Shown here: piece by piece, positions 1 to 5,915 of the stretch
How positions within the stretch are numbered: the first letter of the stretch is position 1
Layout: each line of letters begins with the position of its first letter
Origin: Zymomonas sp.
GTDB lineage: Bacteria > Pseudomonadota > Alphaproteobacteria > Sphingomonadales > Sphingomonadaceae
Assembly (NCBI GenBank): GCA_027489105.1
Contig: JAIYAJ010000528.1
Coordinates: forward strand, 1 to 7,856
Length of the DNA: 7,856 nucleotides
Direction of reading: 5' to 3'
Translations under genes and position numbers: made by a program
The notes under the pieces: generated by a model
The model's database searches: none
Told to the model about the DNA's origin: nothing
Seen by the model: the letters and a program-made list of their open reading frames with translations, nothing else

Positions 1-524
1 AGATACTTGCCCATCTCGCGAATGAACGCGCGGCTGGAATAGGGGCGCGGCTCCAGCGAATTGGCGATCTCGTAGATCGTGTGGTCGCAGTCCTGGAGCT
101 GCTCTTCGTCGATATAGGTGTCGTAGATGCGATCGATCAGCAGCGAGCGCAGCGTGTCGTCATCGGGCACTTCGAGCGCCTGATAATGTTTGTGGCCGAG
201 GCCCTCGAAGAAATCCATGTCGACGATCGTGGCGCCGGTGGCGACGACGGCGTCGACCATGCCCGAGCGGACCAGTTCGGCATAGGCGTCCATGCAGCCG
301 CCGGCCGAGGTCGACCCGGCGATCACCAGGAAGATCGTGCAGTCGGGATCCTCGAGCATCTGGTTGTATATGCCGGTGGCGCGCGCGAGATCGCGGCTCG
401 TGAAGCTCATCTTGCCCATCGCGTCGATGATCGGGCGGGCGTCGAAGCTGGTGATGTCGATATGCTCGACCTGCGTCGAAAGCAGCTCGGCCTTGCGCGT
501 GTCGTTGACAGAGGGTGTGTTCAT
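1..524 (-). CDS. speY: Deoxyhypusine synthase-like protein (SpeY-type aminobutyltransferase), 3' part outside window
   Basis: N-terminal 174 residues of a deoxyhypusine-synthase-family enzyme; the C-terminal part, including the catalytic lysine region, lies beyond the left edge. The family is NAD-dependent and moves an aminobutyl group derived from a polyamine onto an amine acceptor. Bacteria lack eIF5A, so bacterial members act on small amines, making homospermidine, spermidine or guanidino analogues. Visible family signatures are AGSTSAGG (residues 69-76) and TGATIVDMDFFEALG (97-111), the NAD-binding Rossmann-type core. The ATG at 524 has GGAG six bases upstream and gives the expected short N-terminus. 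It lies 116 bases downstream of the ornithine decarboxylase on the same strand, so it could use the putrescine that enzyme makes. The product is inferred: sym-homospermidine is plausible because it is the main polyamine of Sphingomonas sensu stricto, but the sequence does not settle the substrate. Confidence 0.88.
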   Translation of the reverse strand, partial: MNTPSVNDTRKAELLSTQVEHIDITSFDARPIIDAMGKMSFTSRDLARATGIYNQMLEDPDCTIFLVIAGSTSAGGCMDAYAELVRSGMVDAVVATGATIVDMDFFEGLGHKHYQALEVPDDDTLRSLLIDRIYDTYIDEEQLQDCDHTIYEIANSLEPRPYSSRAFIREMGKY

Positions 525-554
525 CTTGGTCTCCGGAAATCAAAACGGCCGCAG

Positions 555-616
555 CTCCGGCGGAAGGCCGGACCATCGCGCTCGATCGAGGCGGATGATC
601 CGGCTTTCCGCCGGAG
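555..616. repeat. 23-bp imperfect inverted repeat between the two polyamine genes
   Basis: Arms 555-577 and 594-616 are complementary over 23 positions except two (one A-C mismatch and one G-U wobble in the minus-strand RNA, which is the coding direction). The 16-base loop contains the palindrome CTCGATCGAG (581-590). A T-rich run (TTTTGATTT) follows about eight bases after the stem on the minus strand, and TTTT also follows on the plus strand. It lies between the decarboxylase stop (641) and the speY-like start (524). It could end or attenuate the decarboxylase transcript, protect its 3' end, or be a dispersed palindromic intergenic repeat. The stem is seen directly; its role is inferred. 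Confidence 0.7.
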
Positions 617-640
617 ACGGGCTTTTCTGCTGGGCAGCCC

Positions 641-1834
641 TTACAGGGTGATGACGTTGTGCGAAACCGTTTCGCGCTGCGTGTCGTCGTGCGTGTAGAG
701 CGACGCCATCGGTTCGTCGGTCATGATGACCCGCTCGCCGGCGGTGAAGCCGTTGAAGCCGGTCCGCATCGCGCAGCCATAGGCGCCGAGCATACCGATC
801 TCGATATAGTCGCCGACATTGACGTCGCCAGGCAGGACGAACGGGCCGGCCATCCGGTCCATGTCGTCGCAGGTGGGGCCGTAGAAGCTGAACCCGGTGT
901 CACGGATGCGCGGCTCGCCGTCGCGCAGCAGCTGGACCGGAAAGCGCCAGCCGACATGCGCGGCATCGAACAGCGCGCCATAGGCACCGTCGTTGATGTA
1001 GAGTTCGTCGCCGCGACGACGCTCCACGCGGACCAGCAGGCTCGCATATTCCGCGCACAGCGCCCGGCCCGGCTCGCACCACAATTCCGACGAATAGGAC
1101 ACCGGCAGGCTCTCGAACGCCTGATGGATGGCGTTGAAATAGGCCTCCAGCGCAGGCGGTTCCATGCCCGGATAGACCGACGGGAAGCCACCGCCGACGT
1201 CGATGACGTCGACCGTGACCGCTGCTGCGACGATCGCCGCGCGGACCTTCTCCATAGCCTGCACATAGGCCGACGGGCTCATCGCCTGGCTGCCGACATG
1301 GAAGCAGATGCCGAGCGCATCCGCGACCTGGCGGGTGCGCAGCAGCAGTTCCTTGGCATCGGCCAGCTCGACCCCGAATTTCGAGGCGAGGCTGAGCTTC
1401 GACATTTCCGACGAAACGCGCAGACGGACGCACAAAGTAAGGTCGGTCGCACCCTTGGTGGCGCGCACGATCTTGTCCAGCTCCTCGAGCGAGTCGAGCG
1501 AGAAGGTGCGGACCCCATAGTCGAAATAGGCTTCGGCGATCGCTTCCTCGGCCTTGACCGGGTGCATGAAGCAGAGCGTGGCTTCCGGCGCGATGCCGGC
1601 CACCAGCCGCACTTCCGCGATCGACGCCACGTCGAACTGCGTGATGCCGTTGTCCCACAGGATCTGGATCAGATCGGGGGACGGATTCGCCTTGACGGCA
1701 TACATCGAGCGCCCCTGGAACTTCTCGACGAAGAACCGGGCAGCCCGCGCAGCGGCGTGGGGACGAAGAAGCGTTACCGGCTGAACCGGCTTAAGGGACG
1801 AAGCTAGCCCCAGCGCGCTATGGTGCTTGTGCAA
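641..1834 (-). CDS. odc: Ornithine decarboxylase, fold-type III PLP enzyme (alanine racemase-like barrel)
   Basis: A 397-aa PLP-dependent decarboxylase that converts ornithine to putrescine in the cytoplasm; lysine as substrate cannot be excluded. Visible features: the PLP lysine in AVKANP (K48), the barrel histidine in FHVGS (H179), the phosphate-binding glycines in DVGGGFPSVY (212-221), EPGR (254-257), the cross-subunit catalytic cysteine in GPTCDDMD (C322) and the C-terminal active-site tyrosine in LGAY (Y352). Length is normal for the family, and all key residues are present. The open frame runs upstream to 2155 without a stop, but that extension has no family similarity and overlaps the divergent acetyltransferase. 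There is no ATG near the true N-terminus. I therefore choose the TTG at 1834, which has GGAGG nine bases upstream. It leads the polyamine pair with the speY-like gene. A structured leader and possible leader peptide lie directly upstream and suggest polyamine- or ornithine-responsive control. Confidence 0.93.
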   Translation of the reverse strand: MHKHHSALGLASSLKPVQPVTLLRPHAAARAARFFVEKFQGRSMYAVKANPSPDLIQILWDNGITQFDVASIAEVRLVAGIAPEATLCFMHPVKAEEAIAEAYFDYGVRTFSLDSLEELDKIVRATKGATDLTLCVRLRVSSEMSKLSLASKFGVELADAKELLLRTRQVADALGICFHVGSQAMSPSAYVQAMEKVRAAIVAAAVTVDVIDVGGGFPSVYPGMEPPALEAYFNAIHQAFESLPVSYSSELWCEPGRALCAEYASLLVRVERRRGDELYINDGAYGALFDAAHVGWRFPVQLLRDGEPRIRDTGFSFYGPTCDDMDRMAGPFVLPGDVNVGDYIEIGMLGAYGCAMRTGFNGFTAGERVIMTDEPMASLYTHDDTQRETVSHNVITL

Positions 1835-1835
1835 C

Positions 1836-1934
1836 TCAAGGGACCTCCGGGTGTAACGTGGGCAAGAAAGCTGCCTTGCGGTGGAAGTCCCATGGGGCAG
1901 CGGAGGCGCGGATATATGGTGCGCTGACCCCCAT
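1836..1934 (-). CDS. Possible 32-aa leader peptide upstream of ornithine decarboxylase
   Basis: An ATG at 1934 opens a 32-codon frame whose TGA (1838-1836) is followed by one base and then the TTG of the decarboxylase (TGAGTTG). The peptide contains WDFHRKAAF (residues 15-23) and ends in LHPEVP. The frame covers the whole structured leader, and the decarboxylase Shine-Dalgarno lies within its last codons, an arrangement suited to translational coupling or attenuation. In Escherichia coli an unrelated, fold-I ornithine decarboxylase gene (speF) is controlled by a 34-aa ornithine-sensing arrest peptide, SpeFL, so the idea has precedent, though homology is not claimed. Against it: the ATG has no clear Shine-Dalgarno and sits in the first hairpin. 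All three minus-strand frames are open here, so openness itself is weak evidence. Confidence 0.35.
   Translation of the reverse strand: MGVSAPYIRASAAPWDFHRKAAFLPTLHPEVP
1844..1848 (-). promoter_or_regulatory. Ribosome binding site fixing the TTG start of ornithine decarboxylase
   Basis: GGAGG on the minus strand, nine bases before TTG at 1834. It is a near-perfect Shine-Dalgarno core and the only good one near the conserved N-terminus. It also lies inside the last codons of the possible leader peptide, so ribosomes finishing that peptide would pass over it. Confidence 0.7.
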
Positions 1935-2102
1935 GTAAAGTTTCGAAATTCTACTTGCCGTCCAGCATGTTCGTCCGATCGCAAAAATGCCCGGATTACG
2001 GGGCGAATTGCGCGTGGCCCGCCCGATGTCCCGATGCTGCATCGCCGGGCGAATCGACGCCGACGCTTGCCTCTCGCTGGCCGAAATGGCTGAAGGAAAG
2101 CC

Positions 2103-2618
2103 ATGCTCGATCTTCCGCGCGAATCCGATGTCCCTGCCATCGTCGATCTGGTCAACCGGGCCTATCGCGGCTGGGGGGCGCTACGCAGCTGGACGGTCGA
2201 AGACTTCATCACCGAACCGAGAGTCGACGAGGCCGAGATCCGGCAGGACCTCGCCGACGCCTCGGTGCGGCTTCGGATCGTCCGCGACGAGGCGTCGGGC
2301 GCGCCGGTCGCCACCGTCCGCCTGCAGGACGAGGGAGCGGGGCTATGGCAGCTGGGCATGCTCAGCGTCGATCCCGGCCGGCAGAAGGACGGCCTGGGTC
2401 AGCGGATCATGGCGGCGGCCGAGGATGTCGCTCGGCGCGAAGGAGCACAGCGGATGCGGCTCTACGTCGTCCACCGGCGCCCCGAGCTGCTCTCATGGTA
2501 TGGACGGCGCGGTTATGAGCCAACGGGCGAGACCCGGCCCTTCCCGGGGCAGGGAGGCGTAGCGGCCGTCGATCCGCGCAACGATCTTCATTTTCTCTTG
2601 CTCGAGAAAAGCCTGTAG
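2103..2618 (+). CDS. GNAT-family N-acetyltransferase
   Basis: A 171-aa protein of the Gcn5-related acetyltransferase fold, which moves the acetyl group of acetyl-CoA to an amine. The acceptor is unknown. The acetyl-CoA pyrophosphate loop is seen as LGMLSVDPGRQKDGLGQRIM (residues 84-103), containing Q-x-x-G-x-G at 94-99. The later conserved block is LLSWYGRRGYEPTG (129-142), with the tyrosine that usually acts as general acid (Y133) and the GY pair. Length is normal for a single-domain GNAT. AAGGA lies five bases before the ATG. It is divergent from the ornithine decarboxylase across 268 bases. The metal exporter follows at once: its start is nine bases after this stop, so the two are probably co-transcribed. 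Closeness to polyamine genes invites a polyamine acetyltransferase guess, but nothing in the sequence proves it. Confidence 0.88.
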   Translation: MLDLPRESDVPAIVDLVNRAYRGWGALRSWTVEDFITEPRVDEAEIRQDLADASVRLRIVRDEASGAPVATVRLQDEGAGLWQLGMLSVDPGRQKDGLGQRIMAAAEDVARREGAQRMRLYVVHRRPELLSWYGRRGYEPTGETRPFPGQGGVAAVDPRNDLHFLLLEKSL

Positions 2619-2627
2619 GTGGTCGCC

Positions 2628-3650
2628 ATGACACGCGCGCTCAGCCCCTCTCATAGCGACCACAAGCACGACCATAGCGGCCATGCCCATGGGCATGGCG
2701 CCCATGGGCACAGCCATGCGCCCAAGGAATTCGGCGGGGCCTTCGCCATCGGTGTAACGCTGAACCTCGGTTTCGTGATCGTCGAAGGAGCCGCCGGGCT
2801 GGCGTCCGGGTCGATCGCGCTCGTGGCCGACGCCGGACATAATCTGTCGGACGTGCTGGGGCTGTTGATGGCCTGGGCAGCCTATGCGCTGTCAAAGCGT
2901 CCCGCCAGCGCGCGCTACACCTATGGGCTGCGCGGTTCGTCGATCCTGGCGGCGCTGTTCAACGCGATCCTGCTGCTGATCGCCTGCGGGGCGATCGCGC
3001 TCGGCGCGATTCAGCGGCTGTTCGAGCCCGAGCCGATCCAGAGCGGGACGATGATGGCGGTGGCGGCGGTCGGCATCGCTATCAATCTCGGCACCGCACT
3101 CCTTTTTCTGCGGGGTGGGGAGGACGACATCAACATCCGTGGCGCCTTCCTGCACATGGCTGCCGACGCGGCGGTCTCCGCCGGCGTCGTGGTGGCGGGG
3201 TTTCTCGTCGCGCGGACGGGGGCGCTCTGGATCGATCCGGCTATCAGCATCGTGATCGTCGCCGTCATCGTGGCCGGAACCTGGGGTCTTTTCCGGGATT
3301 CGCTTGTGATGTCGCTGGCCGGCGTGCCGAGCCGGATCGACCCGGCCAAGGTCTCGGCGCGGCTTGCCGAGCTGCCGGGCGTGACGGCGGTGCACCATAT
3401 CCACATCTGGCCGACGAGCACGACCGAGACCGCGCTGACCGCGCATCTCGTGATGCCCGATCTGGCGGAGCAGGATGATTTCCTCGTCTCGACCGCCAGC
3501 CTGGTGCGCGAAGAATTCGGTATCGGCCATGCGACCTTCCAGATCGAGCGCGGCCGCTGCGCCGATGCCGATTGCGCGGAAGGCCCGGGGCAGGGGCACC
3601 ACCATCATGATCATGGGCATAACCATGACCACGACCCTCATAACCATTGA
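2628..3650 (+). CDS. Cation diffusion facilitator, zinc-type exporter (ZitB/CzcD-like)
   Basis: A 340-aa inner-membrane protein that exports zinc, and probably related divalent metals, in exchange for protons. It shows about six hydrophobic segments between residues 35 and 220. The transport-site pairs are HNLSD (H71, D75) in the second segment and HMAAD (H176, D180) in the fifth; histidine in the second-segment position is typical of zinc members. A cytoplasmic C-terminal domain (about 235-308) includes the VHHIHIW strand. Histidine-rich tails stand at both ends: residues 9-30 with nine histidines and 324-340 with ten. I prefer the ATG at 2628 to the in-frame GTG at 2619, because AGGTGG ends five bases before the ATG and the GTG touches the upstream stop. 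It follows the acetyltransferase with nine bases between them. Specificity among Zn, Co and Cd is inferred from the family. Confidence 0.93.
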   Translation: MTRALSPSHSDHKHDHSGHAHGHGAHGHSHAPKEFGGAFAIGVTLNLGFVIVEGAAGLASGSIALVADAGHNLSDVLGLLMAWAAYALSKRPASARYTYGLRGSSILAALFNAILLLIACGAIALGAIQRLFEPEPIQSGTMMAVAAVGIAINLGTALLFLRGGEDDINIRGAFLHMAADAAVSAGVVVAGFLVARTGALWIDPAISIVIVAVIVAGTWGLFRDSLVMSLAGVPSRIDPAKVSARLAELPGVTAVHHIHIWPTSTTETALTAHLVMPDLAEQDDFLVSTASLVREEFGIGHATFQIERGRCADADCAEGPGQGHHHHDHGHNHDHDPHNH

Positions 3651-3704
3651 GCCGGGAGGCTGCAGCGCCTCGACAAGTGCGGATAATTCGGTAGGTCGTT
3701 TCGC

Positions 3705-4799
3705 ATGACCGAGCCCAAGATCGTCCACCTCATCGCCGCCGCCCGTCCCAATTTCATGAAGGTGGCGCCGCTCTGGCACGCGCTGAACGCGACGGCCGAT
3801 TTCCGCCCCGTCATCGTCCACACCGGGCAGCATTATGACGCGGCGATGTCCGACGACATCTTCGCCGATCTGGGCCTGCCGGCGCCCGATCATCATCTCG
3901 GCATCGGCTCGGGCAGCCATGCCGAACAGACCGGTCGGGTGATGATCGCCTATGAGAAGCTGGCGATCGAGGAGCGCCCCGACTGGCTGGTCGTGGTCGG
4001 CGACGTCAATTCGACCGCGGCGGCCTCGATGGCAGCGGCGAAGCTGCGCATCCCGATCGTCCACCTCGAGGCGGGGCTGCGCAGCCGCGACCGCGACATG
4101 CCCGAGGAACTCAACCGCCTCGTCACCGACGTGCTCGCCGACGTGCTATGGACCCCGTCGCCCGACGCCGACGAGAATCTGTGCGACGAGGGCATTCCCG
4201 AAAGCCGGATCACCCGCGTGGGCAACATCATGATGGACAGCTACGAACTGGTCCGCCCCGCGATCCTCGCCGCCGACTATCCGGGCGAGTTGGGCTTTGC
4301 CCCCGGCAGCTATGGCGTGGTGACGCTGCACCGGCCGTCCAACGTCGACGTGCCGGAGCAGCTCGACCGGCTGGTCGACGCGCTGATCGCGGTGCAGGCG
4401 CATCTGCCGCTGATCTTCCCGGTCCACCCGCGCACGCGCCAGCGGCTCGGCGACGCGGGCGTCGCGAAGCTGGAGGCGGCCGGCCTGACGCTGGTCGGCC
4501 CCGCCGCCTATGTCCGCTTCATGAGCCTCGTCGCGGGTGCGGCGGCGGTGATCACCGACAGCGGCGGCATTCAGGAGGAGACGACCTATCTGGGCATCCC
4601 CTGCCTGACGCTGCGCGAAAACACCGAGCGCCCGATCACGATCAGCGAGGGCACCGCGCAACTGGTGAACGCCGACACTCTGCTGGAACGCCTGCTCGTG
4701 GCACTCGCCGAGCCGCGCCAGGACCGTAAGCGGCCGGACCTGTGGGACGGGCGGACGGCGGAGCGCTGTGTGGAGGATTTGAGAAGGCGGTCTGTGTAG
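3705..4799 (+). CDS. wecB: UDP-N-acetylglucosamine 2-epimerase (non-hydrolysing)
   Basis: A 364-aa cytoplasmic enzyme that interconverts UDP-GlcNAc and UDP-ManNAc, supplying ManNAc or ManNAcA for surface polysaccharide. Family motifs in order: RPNFMKVAPL (residues 14-23), HTGQHYD (39-45), VVGDVNST (97-104), HLEAGLRS (120-127), MPEELNR (132-138), TLHRPSNVD (207-215), TDSGGIQEE (284-292) and LRENTERP (303-310). The residues expected at the active site are present: D100, E122, the PEE glutamates (E134, E135) and H209. Length is normal. It begins 54 bases after the metal exporter on the same strand, with only a weak ribosome site (TAGGT) before the ATG at 3705. No other polysaccharide gene lies in the window, so the pathway it feeds cannot be named. 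The hydrolysing type (NeuC) is less likely because the non-hydrolysing motifs are well kept. Confidence 0.95.
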   Translation: MTEPKIVHLIAAARPNFMKVAPLWHALNATADFRPVIVHTGQHYDAAMSDDIFADLGLPAPDHHLGIGSGSHAEQTGRVMIAYEKLAIEERPDWLVVVGDVNSTAAASMAAAKLRIPIVHLEAGLRSRDRDMPEELNRLVTDVLADVLWTPSPDADENLCDEGIPESRITRVGNIMMDSYELVRPAILAADYPGELGFAPGSYGVVTLHRPSNVDVPEQLDRLVDALIAVQAHLPLIFPVHPRTRQRLGDAGVAKLEAAGLTLVGPAAYVRFMSLVAGAAAVITDSGGIQEETTYLGIPCLTLRENTERPITISEGTAQLVNADTLLERLLVALAEPRQDRKRPDLWDGRTAERCVEDLRRRSV

Positions 4800-5132
4800 G
4801 GTAGCTAGGGTTGAGTATGGTGTCCCTGTAGCTTCCTGTCGCTTCTATAGGGGAAGCCAAAAGCTTCCGGCCAAACGCGATCAGATCGTCGCCATGAACC
4901 AGTACGCCGCTGCGGTCTCCCCCCGTACCAAGGTCTCGAATTACGCCATCACGCCGCCGCCCTGCGACCTAGGATGGGCCAAAGACAATGATGGATTGGG
5001 CGATGGACCGAAGGATTTCGCCCTTTTCATTTCTTGATCGGCCCTGGTCGCGAGCTCCCGAAAGGTAAATTTATAGGATTGGCAATATATCTCTCGTAAG
5101 AAGGCTTAGAGCTTTATGCGTGAGGTGCAAAA
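4800..5132. other. Gene-free stretch with overlapping hairpins and a terminator
   Basis: No convincing gene. Three stems share bases and so exclude one another: AGCTAGGG (4803-4810) with CCC/TAGCT (4824-4833, two-base bulge); GCTTCC (4831-4836) with GGAAGC (4852-4857); and the same GGAAGC with GCTTCC (4863-4868). An intrinsic terminator follows at 4998-5034. From about 5060 the sequence becomes AT-rich and may carry the promoter of the EAL gene, but I could not place a clear -35/-10 pair. A 48-codon frame at 4894-5037 lacks a ribosome site and runs through the terminator. Confidence 0.5.
4998..5034 (+). terminator. Intrinsic terminator between wecB and the EAL gene
   Basis: GGGCGA (4998-5003) pairs with TCGCCC (5018-5023) around a 14-base loop and is followed at once by TTTTCATTTCTT (5024-5035). 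The orientation suits transcription from wecB, whose stop is 200 bases upstream. It ends 98 bases before the EAL start, so it could also attenuate a transcript starting inside the gap. Confidence 0.65.
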
Positions 5133-5915
5133 ATGGGTGCCAGTGCTGCTTGCTCCGGCTGTCGGGACGGCGCCGGGTTCGATCTGCCGATCACAATGGC
5201 CTTTCAACCTATCCTGGACGTGGCAAATGGTACTGTCTTCGCGCATGAAGCGCTCGTTCGCGGTGTAAACGGCGAAGGCGCAAGTCAGGTTCTGCAATAT
5301 GTTTCAGATCATAACCGTTATGCATTTGACCAGAGATGTCGGGTGAAATCCATCGAATTGGCTGCAGCATTGAAGTTCGCCGACGAAGGCGCATGCCTGT
5401 CGATCAATTTTCTTCCCAATGCAGTCTATGAGCCGAGGGCCTGTATTCGCCTTACTCTTGCGGCGGCGCTTGAGCATGGTTTTCCTCTGAACCGCATTAT
5501 TTTTGAGTTCACGGAATCGGAAAATCTGGACACTGGTCACCTGCTGAATATTCTGCGGTGCTACCGCGCGATGGGATTTCGGACGGCGATTGACGATTTT
5601 GGCTCGGGCTACGCCGGTCTCAGTTTATTGGCTAAATTTCAGCCGGATCTGGTCAAGATTGACATGGACCTCATTCGCTCTATCGACACAGACCGCGTAA
5701 AGCGCAGCATTCTCAAGCACACCTTGAACATGGTGAAGGATCTGGGGATTCAGGTGATTTGCGAGGGGATCGAAACGATCGGTGAATTTGATGTTCTGCG
5801 CGATATGGGTGTCGAGTTGATGCAAGGCTATCTGCTCGGCCGCCCTTCGATCGCGGCGATCACGTCTCCAAATTGGCAGCACCAGCAGCCGGCCGGCATG
5901 AGATTGCAAGCTTAG
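5133..5915 (+). CDS. Stand-alone EAL-domain cyclic-di-GMP phosphodiesterase
   Basis: A 260-aa protein made almost wholly of one EAL domain (residues about 17-240), with no membrane segment, GGDEF or sensor domain seen. EAL enzymes cut c-di-GMP to pGpG and favour motility over attachment. The metal and catalytic positions look intact: E39 in EALVR, N92 in SINF, E125 in FEFTE, D154-D155 in DDFGSGY, K175, E211 and E214 in EGIET, and Q231 in MQGYLLGRP. It is therefore probably active. The short N-terminus contains CSGC (residues 7-10), a C-x-x-C pair. GAGGTG lies five bases before the ATG at 5133. The gene is clearly AT-richer than its neighbours, with many ATT, TTT and GAT codons, which suggests later acquisition or a different expression class. 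It stands alone, with a terminator upstream and a long gap downstream. Confidence 0.93.
   Translation: MGASAACSGCRDGAGFDLPITMAFQPILDVANGTVFAHEALVRGVNGEGASQVLQYVSDHNRYAFDQRCRVKSIELAAALKFADEGACLSINFLPNAVYEPRACIRLTLAAALEHGFPLNRIIFEFTESENLDTGHLLNILRCYRAMGFRTAIDDFGSGYAGLSLLAKFQPDLVKIDMDLIRSIDTDRVKRSILKHTLNMVKDLGIQVICEGIETIGEFDVLRDMGVELMQGYLLGRPSIAAITSPNWQHQQPAGMRLQA

Larger units (their letters stand above)
1835..1941 (-). promoter_or_regulatory. Structured 5' leader of ornithine decarboxylase, candidate speF-type RNA element
   Basis: Two hairpins precede the ribosome binding site in minus-strand RNA. The first pairs 1922-1935 with 1891-1902: twelve base pairs (CATGGGG with CCCCATG, CAGCG with CGCTG) with a two-base bulge and a 19-base loop. 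The second pairs GCAAG (1879-1875) with CTTGC (1866-1862) around an eight-base loop. Rfam describes a conserved 'speF' RNA motif upstream of fold-III ornithine decarboxylases in alphaproteobacteria. Position, gene identity and the compact stem next to the start fit that element, but I identify it from memory and context and not by a covariance search. The pairing is seen; the regulatory role is inferred. Confidence 0.55.

Noticed and set aside
659..1807. A 382-residue plus-strand frame opposite ornithine decarboxylase
   Set aside because: Composition (many Asp, Arg, Val, His, Gly) is the usual antisense shadow of a GC-rich gene, while the minus strand encodes a clear enzyme.
1835..2155. A 107-residue N-terminal extension of ornithine decarboxylase, open in frame to 2155
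   Set aside because: The extension is Arg/Ser-rich with no family similarity and overlaps the divergent acetyltransferase start. The conserved protein begins at the TTG with a good ribosome site.
2619..2627. GTG start for the metal exporter three codons upstream
   Set aside because: It directly abuts the upstream stop with its ribosome site position inside the previous codons; ATG at 2628 is better spaced.
2892..4064. A 390-residue minus-strand frame opposite the metal exporter and wecB
   Set aside because: It covers two well-identified plus-strand genes and their gap, shows no recognisable domain, and is explained by codon bias.
4894..5037. A 48-codon frame in the wecB-EAL gap
   Set aside because: No Shine-Dalgarno, no recognisable similarity, and its end runs through the intrinsic terminator stem and T-run.
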